Source: Uranotaenia lowii
Lineage: Eukaryota > Arthropoda > Insecta > Diptera > Culicidae
NCBI RefSeq assembly: GCF_029784155.1
Contig: NC_073693.1
Location: 163,848,031 to 163,912,030, forward strand
DNA length: 64,000 nucleotides
Direction of reading: 5' to 3'
Of this stretch, positions 46,069 to 56,999 are shown piece by piece; positions within the stretch are counted from its first letter, which is position 1, and each line of letters starts with the position of its first letter. Position numbers and translations under genes: made by a program. The notes beneath the pieces are model-generated. The model did no database searches. It had not been told where the DNA came from and saw only the letters and a program-made list of their open reading frames with translations.

Positions 46069-46351
46069 CCAATAAAACAACCGTTCGGGTTTGCCTGTCC
46101 GAATTAAACTGCTTTATTCAAGTTCCCACTGTTTCTCAAAGTATGTGTTATATGTATCGGTGCTCTCTAGATATTCGCTCCTTATGACATAGATTTCAGA
46201 CACTACATCCTTGCTTAAAACCCTGAATTTGTAATGACAAATGGTAGTCTCTTGAGAATGCAGGTTTTCTGATTTCTCGACGCGGACGTTCCCGTTTTTT
46301 CATTTCTGTTTGAGTTGCATCAACATTTTGTTGTGACGTCTACGATTAGTA

Positions 46352-47293
46352 TAGGGGAGAATGAGGATACTTGATCCCTGGGGATACTTGATTCCTTAGC
46401 TATATCTCGAAACTGGAATGTCTTACAAAGATCAAATGTTCTAGAAAAATGTGCCAAAATGAGCAAACTAACAATGCTTGTAGTTTAAAATTTTTTAACA
46501 AAATAATTGTTTGAGTAATTGAACTTTGTTTGAAAAATTTCACAAAATGTAACTTGAAGATCTTTTTCCATCACTTTAAAATGTTCCTTACATGGGAAAA
46601 TTATGAAAAAAATATTTGTTCAAATATATCAATCGTTCGAGCGTAAAATGAACTTCATAATGTCATATTTTCAAAGCAATGGAAAACTCTCAACTTTTTT
46701 CAGAAAAAGTTTTCTAAAATGTTGATTATGGGTACAATTGATCCCCTAGAGTTGGGTACAATTGATCCCCCTTCCAAACGGCGTATTATTCTTCTGAATT
46801 GATCGTTATGGTTGCTGATTACGAAATTACTAATATTTATCCAAAAACTAATATTTATCAAACAATTGTCTGAAGAAAAGAGCAAAAATAATTAATTTTC
46901 TCTTAATAATAAAAAATTGCGCCTTTAAGTATGCAATGTTATTAAAAATTAAATTGTGAAATGGGAACAAACATGACCAAAATAGTCAATAAACATTCTA
47001 TCTTGGGATTTTGTTTGATTTTTATACAAGGATTAGGGCTTCCTGAATAAAACATCAAGTTTTCTTCAATAGGGGATCAAGTCTCCCCTAACTTCAGAAA
47101 AATTGCAATTTTTTTACTCCCACGAAAATGCTTCTAAATCATCAACGGGTTCAAGTATCGTTCTAATTTTTGGAGCATAGAAACTTGAAGTTACAAGCTG
47201 TCAGAAAATGTCAAAGACGGCGAGTTGCTAAATTTTCTCAAAAATATATGGTGAAAATTAGAAAAGGGGATCAAGTATCCCCACTTTCCCCTA
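46352..47293. mobile_element. TA-flanked TIR element, family A, complete copy (938 bp)
   Basis: The element is 46354-47291, with TA at both borders. The left terminus is GGGGAGAATGAGGATACTTG (then ATCCC) and the right terminus reversed is GGGGAAAGTGGGGATACTTG (then ATCCCC). Additional ATTGATCCCC and GGGGATCAAGTCTCCCC words lie inside. It is the best-preserved copy of the family in the window and shows no coding capacity. Confidence 0.85.
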
Positions 47294-47325
47294 CAGAATT
47301 CCGGAATATTTACCATAACGACAGC

Positions 47326-47538
47326 AAGTTTCAAGCAGGGCTTGTACGTCTCGGTGGTCGAGTGGTTAGCATGGTAAGACGGTAATCGCTGGTCCACTGA
47401 TGGCATGGGTTCGATTCCCATCTCGGTACTGGGTGTTAAATGTTAATCCTAAATTGTCCACGTCATTTAAATTCATTCTGTAAAGCCTAAATCGGCTAAG
47501 ACGTTGTATGTCTTTTTTTTAAGTTTCAAGCAGGGCTT
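47326..47538 (+). mobile_element. complete tRNA-derived SINE with 18-bp target duplication
   Basis: The body is 47344-47520 (177 bp), between exact copies of AAGTTTCAAGCAGGGCTT (47326-47343 and 47521-47538). The head has A-box-like TGGTCGAGTGGTTAGC and B-box GGTTCGATTCCC, and TCTCGGT...ATCTCGGTA can be read around the tRNA-like unit. The 3' end is an unusual T-run (TCTTTTTTTT) instead of an A-rich tail. It is inserted into a Gypsy integrase relic, whose frame resumes on the right. Confidence 0.88.
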
Positions 47539-47999
47539 AAATTGTAAGTTTTGCTGTTACCTCTCTCTACCTCTATGAAACAACTGAAATAGTCGATAAG
47601 ATCGATTAGGTTATGCCCCGAAGGCAAAGGACCCATGAAACCAAAGGCAGGCATTTCCGCATGTTTTAAGGGTTCTAAAGGCCCTTGATTTGAATGCACA
47701 GTGCATTTTCCACAACGTTTTACAAACAACTCGGCTTCACGATCTAATCCAGGCCAAAACACTTTCTGTCTTAATCGTCGTTCCATGACTACGATTCCAG
47801 GATGTCCCTCGTGGGCGATTTCTAGAATGCGATCTTGTACAAGTTTTGGAATAACAATTCTAGTTCCTCTCATTAAAATTCCTGCTGACATATGAAGTTC
47901 TGTTTCGTACATTTTGAAAGGTTTCGCGTGTTCTGTCCAAGCCTTCCCTGCAGACCTGCGATAACCTGTTACAAAATGATGATGACATAGTTTTTTCAT
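47539..47999 (-). pseudogene. Gypsy-type LTR retrotransposon integrase fragment
   Basis: The minus strand encodes ELHMSAGILMRGTRIVIPK, then an HHCC zinc-binding region (AHEGHPGIVVMERRLRQKVF, FVKRCGKCTVHS) and the start of the catalytic core (LPSGHNLIDLIDYFSCFIEV). This is the usual order of Ty3/Gypsy integrases, distinct from the BEL element nearby. Expected residues around the first catalytic Asp are altered, and the core ends after ~25 residues. No protease, RT or LTR accompany it, so it is an old relic. Confidence 0.8.
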
Positions 48000-48039
48000 A
48001 TTGAGCTAGTTTTTTGATGTTTTTGATTCTCATAGAATA

Positions 48040-48630
48040 TTTAAAAGTCAAGCAATAGAAGTACCACTTTACACATTTTTTGATGCCGTAAAAAACTTTA
48101 CGCAGTATGACGTATTGGTTGAATGATAAAACCTACAAAATTCATGTTGGTTTTATTATCCTATACAAACACTGTTGGTGTAAAAATATTAATCGGACAG
48201 CCATCAAATTTTTTTAAATATATATATTTATAGTTCAGTAATACAACAAAATGTAAATCGAAATAAGACCTCCTAAATCTCGCATATGCTGGGATATGAT
48301 TGTTTTGCATTATGTGTTGTTAACATAACAATTTTATTCATCCAAGCATTTATTTTCATGATTTCAGATTGAATTTTTTGTAGTATTTTTACTCCTAAAT
48401 GTATGCAACATAATTTATCAGCTTTATTGACAGAAAAAAATGGTTAAAATCGAATATTTAAGAAAAATTAAAAATTTCTGAGGAAAACAATAATTTTTTT
48501 GAATGCGTCAATTTGATGTCCCATCATCCTTAAAACTTTTAATTTATAAACAGATTGATTATCTGCAAACATAAGTTTTTTAGAAGCCATTGAAGTTGAA
48601 AAGTGTTGCATGTTGCCCCAGTTGACGGTA
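48040..48630. mobile_element. TA-flanked TIR element, family D, copy 2 (truncated, reversed)
   Basis: The right end reads CATGTTGCCCCAGTTGACGG then TA (48629-48630), the reverse of the left end at 38093. The interior runs antiparallel to 38093-38860 (for example TTGATGCCGTAAAAAACTTT). The other terminus is missing, with loss near 48040. Confidence 0.7.
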
Positions 48631-50175
48631 CTGACTTGTGATGTTCATCTCTAAAACTAGGTACTTCTAGACTCTAATGAATCTTTGCAAAATTATGAAA
48701 ATTGGGTATTCATTATTATTTCATTTTTATTGTGTAAATTTATTTTCTTCTTCTTCTTCTTTTTCCTAAAATTGTTTCTTAAATCTCCGCAACCCATTTC
48801 TTTTGTTCGTTCCAATCCATATTTGAATTCTAATAGTTCTTATTAATTAAGTTTTCTTTTCCTGGAACTGGAACAAAACATATAGCTTCAAAACTAGCTT
48901 ACTGTTTTAGCTTGGCCTCAAAATATCACAAAAATTATAACCCTCAAGAAAGCCGACTCGTTCAAGCAAACGAAAAGATCCAAAACTTAATCGTTCCATC
49001 ATAAGCAATGGTTATTTTCCAGGGCCTCTTAATCAAGGCTGAAAGACTCGAGGGAGTCAACTAAATGTGACAAAACTGCCACTCAATTGTCGTCACGCTA
49101 AATGCGAGAGTCTCATGCCGAAATTGAGAAAATGACAGAAATGAAAGTGGTTATTTTTTATGCCCATGGAATCTTTCAGAAAGCCACTTGACATGTTTTT
49201 TTGTATCTTAAATTATAATTTCTTAAAAAATATTTAAAAATGTTTTTTAATGTTTTTAAGGTGTTAAATTGAATTAGATCTTAAGTTCACAATGTATAAA
49301 AACAATTGAAAGGATCTACAAATTCCTTGAAGCTCAGTTATGACGGCTTGGGGCAAGATATTTGGAAACATTTTTCCGGCATTTAATTGACCCTGAACCA
49401 CAAACCCTCGTCCTCATCCCCACCATTTGGCATCCGGATTAGGAAAACTCCAATGTCGAGCCTTCGATAGCATAGTGTGGCAGCAGATTTTCGATGCAGA
49501 CACTAATGAAACGACGAGGACGACGACGGCATGGCACTTGGTTGGATGGAGCATTTAATTAGCAATAAAAATTTATTTTTACTTTTTCGGGTGGTTTGTA
49601 GCAGCAAATGCGAAGACCAACTGGCGACGATGGAGACGACGGAAGCGTCGAGACGCCTCCATCCATCGTCACCGGGCGTCGCACACTACCATCAACGAAA
49701 CAACAAAACCAAATTTTTGGTGAATTTGTTCTTTTTTTAACGATGGCGACGGGTGACGACACGATGGAGATTTTAATTGGTTTCGGGAAAGCGTTTTATT
49801 GTGGTTTAATGACTGTGATGCTCGCTATGATTGCCACTGGTTGTGGGGTTAGTTGTCGATTTTTTTCTTTTGGTTTTTGAAAACGGGTGGAAAATTTTGA
49901 GTTTGTTAGTTTTTTTTTTTGCATTTCAAAAGCTGTCAGTTTAAGCAAATTGCACATTAATTTGACCAATGGGACTTCAGTTGATGAAACTTTCTGGGAT
50001 TGTTACTTTTTCCGAGTTTGTTCAATTATCACCATACATTGCAAGAGTTTAATGATCCTTCTCGTAAAGGGTTAAAGAAGTTGTCCAATCTATCGAGCCC
50101 AAATGTCAATGGCTCCTATCGATGTTAACCCAATTGAGTAACGCGAATCTCTTTTAAAAATTTCCTCAAATCAGA
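48631..50175. other. no supportable gene; possible conserved non-coding DNA
   Basis: Sequence from about 49380 to 49860 is less AT-rich, with GACGA-rich runs and a GCATTTAATTAGCAATAAAA motif that includes a homeodomain-type TAATTA-like core. Frames on both strands there overlap and show no domain. It could be an intronic enhancer, but that is speculation. Confidence 0.35.
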
Positions 50176-51615
50176 CTAACTTACTTACTTAATGATCCCG
50201 CGCCGATCCTCCGGTGCATAGGGCCGTCATAAAAGACCTCCACTGTTGACGATCCGGAGCCAGCGTCTTCACCTGGTCCCAGTCAAGATTCTCGTCGACA
50301 GTTCGGATTTCCTGTGTTGATCTCCATCGACTTGGTCTTTCCGACATTGACTTTGAGACATGCTGCCTTGGAACTTTCGGTGAGGTCGTCGAGTTTGCTC
50401 TGCATATCCGGTTGTGTTTGGGCGAGCAAAACAATATCGTCAACCAGGTCAAGGCCGTTCAGTTGCTCCATTGTTCTAGGATTCCACGGCAATCCTCGGT
50501 TCGGTGCACAGTCGATCGATCCAGTCAAAATCTCATCCATTACGATGAGAAAAAGTAGCGGTGATAAGATACATCCTTGTCTCACCACAGCAGTTACCGG
50601 GATTGGTTCGACACCATCGTGCAAGACCTTGCACGAAAATGTCTCGTATTGTGCTTCGATGAGATGGACTAGTTTCTCTGGGACCCCTCCGTCGCCTTAG
50701 AGCCGCCCAGATGTTTTCATGGTTAAGTCGGTCGAATGCTTTTTCGAAATCAACGAAAACCAGCAGAAGAGAGTCCTGGAATTCGTTGATTTGTTCCAGT
50801 ATGATTCGAAGCGTTGTGATGTGGTCCACACATGATCGTCCGGATCGGAATCCAGATTGTTGCCGTTGGAGTGTAGCGTCGATTTTCTCCTATGGATCCT
50901 GTTCAGGATCACTTTGTAGAGTACTTTGAGGGTTGTACAGATCAACGTTATGCCTCGCCAGTTACCGCACTCTGTAAGGTCTCCTTTCTTCGGGACCTTT
51001 ACGAGGATACCCTGCATCCAATCGGCCGGGAATGTTGCAGTATCCCAGATGTCAGCGAAAAGACGGTGCAACATTTGTGCTGACAGGGCAGAGTCGGCTT
51101 TCAGCATTTCAGCAGGGATGCAATCGATCCCAGGTGCTTTGTTGGATTTCATATTTTTGATTGCCGCTTTTATTTCAGTAAGCGAGGGCGCTTCCGAGTT
51201 GATGCCATTTATGCGACTTACTGTTGGCGCTTCAAGCTGCGGATTCTGTTGGCCATCGCTATTCGTGACTCGGAAGAGTTGTTCGAAGTGCTCAGTCCAT
51301 CGTTTGAGCTGATCTTTTCGATCGGTCAATAACTGACCTGCTCGGTCTTTCAGCGGCATTCTTGCATTAGTCCTTGCATCACTGAGGCGGCGAGAAATGT
51401 CATAATCTCCATTGGCGGCGGCTCTTTCTCCCTTTTCGGCCAGGGAGTTTATCCAGGCTCTCTTGTTTCTTCTACAAGCTCGTTTAACTGCTTTTTCCAG
51501 CTCCGCATAACGTAAGCGGGCGGCTGCTATGACTGACCCGGTACATGCCTGCTCGATTCCGACTTTCGCCTTTCTCCGATCATCGACCATCCTCCAAGTT
51601 TCATCCGACATCCAT
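50176..51615 (-). pseudogene. RTE-type LINE relic, minus strand, internally deleted
   Basis: This is the same family as 21020-23655. The 3' tail reads (TTAC)n on the plus strand at 50176-50192. The order on the minus strand is linker (ETWRMVDDRRKAK... to TATFPADWMQG), RT motifs and C-terminal end WDQVKTLAPDRQQW. A 1-nt insertion near 50892, a frameshift near 50693, an altered catalytic box (LVDD for LADD) and a large deletion joining NTGNP to EIRTVDENLD show it is dead. It is 5'-truncated at about 51615, without the endonuclease. Confidence 0.87.
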
Positions 51616-51879
51616 TGTCAAGCAGAAGGTGAAGAGGAATGGTAGGACGACTCGGGATGCAACAGAGATGAAGAGATTGTGGAACAAAATGGCCGCTGAG
51701 GTCAGCAAATAGGGTGTCCAAACTATGATGAGTGGTACTCGACGAAAAGTTCGAAAATTCATCAAAAAACTTTCGGAATAATTTTTTTTATTATTTTTCC
51801 TTTGAAGTGCAATAAAAATCCTACATTTTAAGTACAAACAGTTTTATTTCGTTTACATAGCTCCGAGATAGATTCCAGA

Positions 51880-52260
51880 TGTATCATTATCCATGCTTTA
51901 GGCCTAGTACAAGATTCCTTGCCAAATTTGGACCAGATCGGACCACGGGAAGGGGTCGCTCAACGAGCCTGAATTTTGTATGGGATTTTAAAACATTTTG
52001 TTCAGAAGGAACATGAAAAACCAGTTTTTATCAATAACTCTGGTTTTGAAAACGGGGTTTTTTATAGCCTGAATTATGACAAATATTTCATCCCAAAACT
52101 GCATTTCGTTTAAAGTTAACATATAACAGTTATTAGGATTCAAAAATGGGCTGACATGTTTAAGGATGATATTCACCACTGTTAATGAGGCGTCAAAATG
52201 TTCGACCACCCCGACTGGAACACTCAATTTGAAATGCATACCATTTCTTAAAATCATGAC
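51880..52260. mobile_element. family G repeat fragment (hAT-like, reverse orientation)
   Basis: AAATTTGGACCAGATCGGAC, CACGGGAAGGGGTCGCTCAA and GAACATGAAAAACCAGTTTT-like words occur in the same order as 59385-59500. They are antiparallel to 56700-56940 and 59980-60210. It is a fragment without termini. Confidence 0.6.
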
Positions 52261-52391
52261 CGATTTAGATTTATTTGCTGCGTTAGATTGTAAAATCTAA
52301 GATTTTTCATATACTTGGTTGTGGCTGTGGATAATATTCACGTTATAGCACAGATGAAGTGATAGTTCGGGGAGAAGTTCAGGCAAACTTT

Positions 52392-52445
52392 AGGGGAGAA
52401 TTAAATTACTTGATCCCCATTTCTTGTTTTCATCATATTTTCAAG
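52392..52445. mobile_element. family A terminus, isolated fragment
   Basis: TAGGGGAGAATTAAATTACT and TGATCCCC are followed by a TTTTCATCATATTTTC word. This matches the inverted right end of family A copies. Only about 50 bp is recognisable. Confidence 0.55.
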
Positions 52446-52746
52446 TGAAAATTACACCACAGAACCCCGTTTTCGCTGTAAAATGCGCATAGGCTAAGTA
52501 TGATGATTATAAACGACTTTTGCCAAGCAAAAAACTTCATCGTTGAGGATAAATTTTTGACCGTTTTTTCTTAAATTGCATAACCACAGGAGCTAAGGAA
52601 CATGACTTTCAGTACTTTTTCGGTTGGACTTTCAGTACTTTTTCGGTTGTAATCCATGCCACACTTTAACCATTTTTTCCTTAATTTGGAAACATTTTAG
52701 ACTGACTCAAGGCTACATTTCTTTATTATTCTTTTTAAAATTGTTT

Positions 52747-52946
52747 CATTTATAACTTTTTTTTCGATTATAGTTGTTTTACCATCTTTATGGCATTCGC
52801 GACTTTATCAACGGCGGAGCGTTAATGAAAAACTTATCCGGTACAACTGTGTTCGATGTTTACTCTTGGGCACGAACTCGCGGACATGGGCTCAGGAGAC
52901 AACAGACTTGCCTACTGAGCTATATCACAAGCGCACATTTATAACT
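52747..52946 (-). mobile_element. tRNA-derived SINE, minus strand, with 11-bp target duplication
   Basis: The body is 52758-52935 (178 bp), between CATTTATAACT at 52747-52757 and 52936-52946. On the minus strand the head shows an A-box TAGCTCAGTAGG and a B-box-like GAGTTCGTGCCC. The 3' part has GTCGCGAATGCCATAAAGAT and CTATAATCG before an A-rich tail. That wording is similar to mosquito tRNA-related SINEs as I remember them. It is a different family from the SINEs at 47.3 and 58.4 kb. Confidence 0.82.
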
Positions 52947-54059
52947 GAAATAACTCAACATATACGAAAAATATATATTTTATATATTTATACGCCTTTA
53001 GGCGAAGTTTATGTTACATTTGTTCTACCTAACTTAGGATTTTTTTTCAATCAATCTAAAATGGTTGTATCAATCAGAACTACCAGATTGAAAAAAAAAC
53101 ACATAAACCAAGGAATTCTAATACTGCCAAAATGTTAATTTTTCGAAAAATTGTTCCGTTTACAGTTTTCTTTCGTTTCTAGGATTCTCCAAGCCATAGC
53201 ATGTTTTGAATCAAGAATGAAGGTTTTATCGTTTTATTGGCTGATGATTGGAAAAAGTGTTTTATTCGGGTAAGAGATAATTGTGTTGATGTTTCGAAGT
53301 GCTGATTTGATAAATTTATTACGTTTAAATGAATCGATAAATCTGCTATCGAGCATGCTTCTAAAAGTAAAAAAAAATCTCAGTTATTTGTGAAACAATT
53401 TTAAAAAGAATCATACAGACATGTAGCCTTGAGTCAATCTAAAATGTTTCCACATAAAGGAAAAAATGGTTGAAGTATGCATTACAACCGGAAAAAACCC
53501 GATTTAATACACTTTACAGTGGATTGTAGCCTTTCTTACAGCCTGTAAATTATATTTGGGTACATATAAAACAAAATGAACTATGAATTATGATTAATGA
53601 ATTTCATACGCAATAAATCCAAAATGAATTTAGGAAATAAAGATTCAAAGTTTTTATTAGGATAAAAGTATTTTTATATAATCATAATTTTCATATAAAT
53701 TAACCTTTTTGAATGACTAGATTCTGAAATATCATGTATGATTCCGTTTCTATGATATTATTATCTCACTCAATTTACTCCTTTTGGAGTTACAGCATAT
53801 GATATCTTCAAAATGGAAGGGGTATAAAAATTAAGAATACAATTTGAAAAAAGATGCCTGACCATGTATTTCAAATGATTCAACTTCTCAAGTAGAGGAA
53901 ACAAATACATACATAAAATTATTGGATAAAATTTCAAATGCTAGAGTAAAATACGATACCAAAATGTATAAAATCGGCACAATAGATTTTGAAAATTAAA
54001 AATATTGAAAATTTTGAAAGCGTAGTATTTTTAATTTTGTTATTTTGAGATTTTTATTC
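52947..54059. other. no recognised feature
   Basis: AT-rich DNA between a SINE and a minisatellite. A minus/plus frame of 90 codons at 52866-53138 overlaps the SINE and is not gene-like. Confidence 0.45.
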
Positions 54060-55400
54060 TGTTTTGTTGATTTTGTCTATTTCGTTCATTTTGTTAATTT
54101 GGTCATTTTTAAATTTTGTCAATAATGTCAATTTTATCAATTTTCATGATTTTGTCAGCATTGTTAGTTCAGAAAATTTTGTCAATTTAACCAATTTTCT
54201 AGATTTTGTTAGTTTGTCGATTTTAACAGTTTTCATGATTTTGTCAACTTTTTCAAATTTGAAAATTCTGTCAAATTTGTCAATTTGTCAAATTTGTCAA
54301 TTTGTCAAATTTGTCAATTTGGTCAGTTTTGTTAATTTTGTCAATTTTGTCAGTTTTATCAAATAAGTCAATTTTGTCAATCTTGTCAATGTTGTCAATT
54401 TTGACAGCTTTGCCAATTTTGTCAATTAAGTGCATTTCGTCGATTTTGTCATTGTCAATTTGGCCAATTTTCTCAATTTTGTCAATTTTCTTCGATTCTG
54501 TCAAGTTTGTCAATTTTGTCAATTTGTCAATCTTGTAAATTTGGTAAATTTGGTCAATTGGGTCAATTCTGTAACTTTCGCCAGTCAATTTTGTCAATCT
54601 TTTCAATTTTGTCAATTTTGTAAATATAGTGAATTTTGTCGATTTTGTCTTTGTCAATTTTGTGAATTTTGACAATTCGGTCATTTTGGTCAATTTGGTT
54701 AATTTTGTCAATTTTGTCGATTTTTGTCAGTTTTATAAATCTTGTCAATTTTGTCAATTAAGTGAATTTTGTCGATTTTGTCATAGTTATAAATTTTATC
54801 AATTTTTATGATTTTTCAGCTAAGTGAATTTTGTCAAATCAATTAATTAAGCCAATTTTGTCAATTTTGTCGATTTTTGTCAGTTTTATCAATCTTGTCA
54901 ATTTTGTCAATTTAGTGAATTTTGTCGATTTTGTCATCGTTAATTTAGCCATTTTTTCAATTTTGTCGATTTTGTCAGTTTTATCAATCTTGTCAATGTT
55001 GTCGATTTTGTCATCTCTTTTGTCAATTTTGTTATTTTCGTCAATTTTGTCAATTTTGTCAATTTTGTTAATTTTGTCAGTTTTATCAATCTTGTCAATT
55101 TTGTCAATTCAATGAATTTTGTCCATTTTGTCATCGCCAATTCTGCCAATTTTCTCGATTTTGTCAATTTTATAAATTTTATTACTTTATGATTTTTTCA
55201 ACTAAGTGAATTTTGTCAAATCAATGAATTATGTCAAGTTTTTCAATTTCGTCAATTTAGTGAAATTGGTCTATTTAGTCAATTTTTTTCAATTTTGTCA
55301 ATTTTGTCGATTTTGTCATTTTTGTATTTGGTCAACCTGGCGAAAATGGTTAATTCGGAGTTCTTTCATGTTTCTTCAACTTTGTCAATAATGATTATTA
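54060..55400 (+). repeat. 9-bp minisatellite, TCAATTTTG orientation (1.3 kb)
   Basis: Roughly 140 diverged copies of a 9-bp unit TCAATTTTG / GTCAATTTT. The period is a multiple of three, so all frames are unusually open and translate as FVNFVN-, ILSILS- or (minus) LTKLTK-type runs; these are not proteins. It is the same satellite family as 19.4-24.8 kb. Confidence 0.9.
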
Positions 55401-56399
55401 GCTTTTTAGCATTATATGCATGTTCCAAAAAAAAAACCAAATGCTTCAAACTCTACTATGGAGGGCTTGGTGGCGCTACTGTTTGGTTGTCATCTTCCAT
55501 TGGCTTCAGCAAGTGAAAGTTCAGATTGAACTCCAAGCCGTCATCGTTTTTCTCTAGACACCAACCCCAACAACAACAACGCAACGTTAGATCTGAAGAG
55601 AGGAAGAGAAAAGGGAACAAAAAACAAGCCCGAGAGCTTAAAGCTCGAGAGGATTCAGTAGCATTTGTCTTATTGGATTCAATTTGCTTCCACGGGCGAA
55701 ATATTCTCCTGTCGTCGCTGCTTAAGAAAAAGCTTCGTAAGCACGAACGGCACGTGAGAAGATGAGAGGATGTGCATACATCGTCCGCGTACCCGTGTTG
55801 TTTTCCCCTTCTCAGAGCAATCTGTACCTGAATATAATTTCGGACGAAGTTACTATCGCTTTCGTACCATGCAGTGTGGGCATGACGTACTCATCAACGA
55901 CTTTATTTATTTCGGGGTCGTACTCCTTGGTGAAAACCATTGTTACCTTTAATAGTTCGGAACTCCGGTTCCGAAATTTTTGGAATGGTTCGGTTGCAAA
56001 CTGAACCATTAAAATAAAAAAATTTAACGATTGGCCGGGAAAAATTTAGTTGTCGTCTTCCTCCCACACGGTTTCTGTCATGAAGACATCGAATCTGAGT
56101 GGGAGTGAAGCCTGTCTGTTCTCCCTTCCACACATCGACAGATCCATACTTTTAGATAGCAAGCGCGTATCTATGACGTCACATATAATTTGACGTCATT
56201 TATACGATAATCTTGATTTTAGTGATTGCTGGTTGCGGCTAGCAAGCCAAATTGACACGTTTTTTGGAGTGATGATTTTTGATATTTACTATGAAAATTT
56301 TTTTTTCAAACTATTTTGTATTTTTTTCTTTCTTTTATAGGTTGAAGAAGAAAAAAAAACAAATTTTTCAAGATAAAAATCATTTTTATTGTACTGCTC
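55401..56399. other. unassigned DNA with a short unknown frame
   Basis: The minus frame at 55812-56009 (65 codons) reads smoothly through VTMVFTKEYDPEINK and VVDEYVMPTLHGTK and is more protein-like than most short frames here, but I do not recognise it. It could be a retroelement or processed-gene fragment. The flanking text (55500-55800) is less AT-rich, with CAACAACAAC runs. No splice context. Confidence 0.3.
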
Positions 56400-56582
56400 A
56401 GTTTCACAAAAACGTCGAGAACAAAGTTTACAAAAATTCACACAAATACACACAAATACACAGACATCATCAGAACTCGTCGAGCTGATTCGATAGGTAC
56501 CTATAAAGGTATATCTAAGAGCCTTAATTAATGATCTCCCAAATCGACCGATAACTATACCTTTCTGTAAGAAAGGCAAAAA
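56400..56582 (+). repeat. dispersed repeat, (ACACAAAT)n to AAGAAAGGCAAAAA type
   Basis: (CACAAATA)n and CACAGACATCATCAGAACTC, then TCGTCGAGCTGATTCGATAG, end in CTTTCTGTAAGAAAGGC and an A-run. The wording (GACATCATC...TCGTCGAGCTGA...AAAGGCAAA) resembles an abundant mosquito repeat as I remember it. The class was not assigned. Confidence 0.4.
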
Positions 56583-56999
56583 CATGTTCGTTAGCCACTG
56601 TGGTTATGAAATTTAAGAAAAACGGCCTCATTAACAGTGGTGAATATCATCCTTAAACATGTCAGCCCATTTTTGAAGCCTAATAACTTTTATCTGTAAA
56701 TTTTAATCGAAATGCAGTTTTTGGATGAAATATTTATCATCATTCAGGCTTTAAGAAACCCCGTTTTCAATAGAAATCGGCTGAAGGGGACCAGAGTTAT
56801 TGATAAAAACTGGTTTTTCATGTTCCTCCCGAACAAAATGTTTCAAAATCCCATACAAACTTCAGGCTCGTTGAGCGACCCCTTCCCGTGGTCCGATCTG
56901 GTCCAAATTTGGCATGGAATCTTGTACTAGGCCTAGGATCAATATTAGCCTGCAGCGCATAGCTTTTTTAAAAGTCGGGTCATTTGGGGCACTCTAATG
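56583..56999. mobile_element. family G repeat, partial copy (hAT-like)
   Basis: The right end carries AAAGTCGGGTCATTTGGGGC and ACTCTAAT, the inverted form of the TTAGACTGCC...AAATGACTCGACTTTT terminus at 59304. The interior includes TTCAGGCTCGTTGAGCGACC and CCCGTGGTCCGATCTGG. The left terminus is missing. Confidence 0.6.

Larger units (their letters stand above)
39394..46073 (-). mobile_element. complete BEL/Pao LTR retrotransposon
   Basis: The element is 39399-46068, transcribed on the minus strand, with a 5-bp CCAAT duplication on both sides (39394-39398 and 46069-46073). LTRs of 378 bp flank a primer-binding site, a single 1762-codon polyprotein and a purine-rich tract. All domains expected of an autonomous element are present and uninterrupted. 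BEL/Pao elements move through an RNA intermediate reverse-transcribed in capsid-like particles; no envelope-like frame was seen. It is inserted about 60 bp beyond the hAT-like element. Confidence 0.95.

Noticed and set aside
47191..47421. A 76-codon minus frame ending in MGIEPMPS-like residues
   Set aside because: It spans the SINE and a MITE border; the MGIEP start is a frequent artefact of translating tRNA-derived SINE B-boxes in reverse.
47344..47430. tRNA-Leu/Ser-like gene
   Set aside because: Flanked by an 18-bp direct repeat and followed by a SINE body; it is a tRNA-derived SINE.
54064..55391. Long FVNFVN/ILSILS/LTKLTK frames of 60-143 codons
   Set aside because: They are products of a 9-bp minisatellite whose period is a multiple of three, not proteins.
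54060..55400. CRISPR array
   Set aside because: The unit is 9 bp with no unique spacers, in a eukaryotic context.
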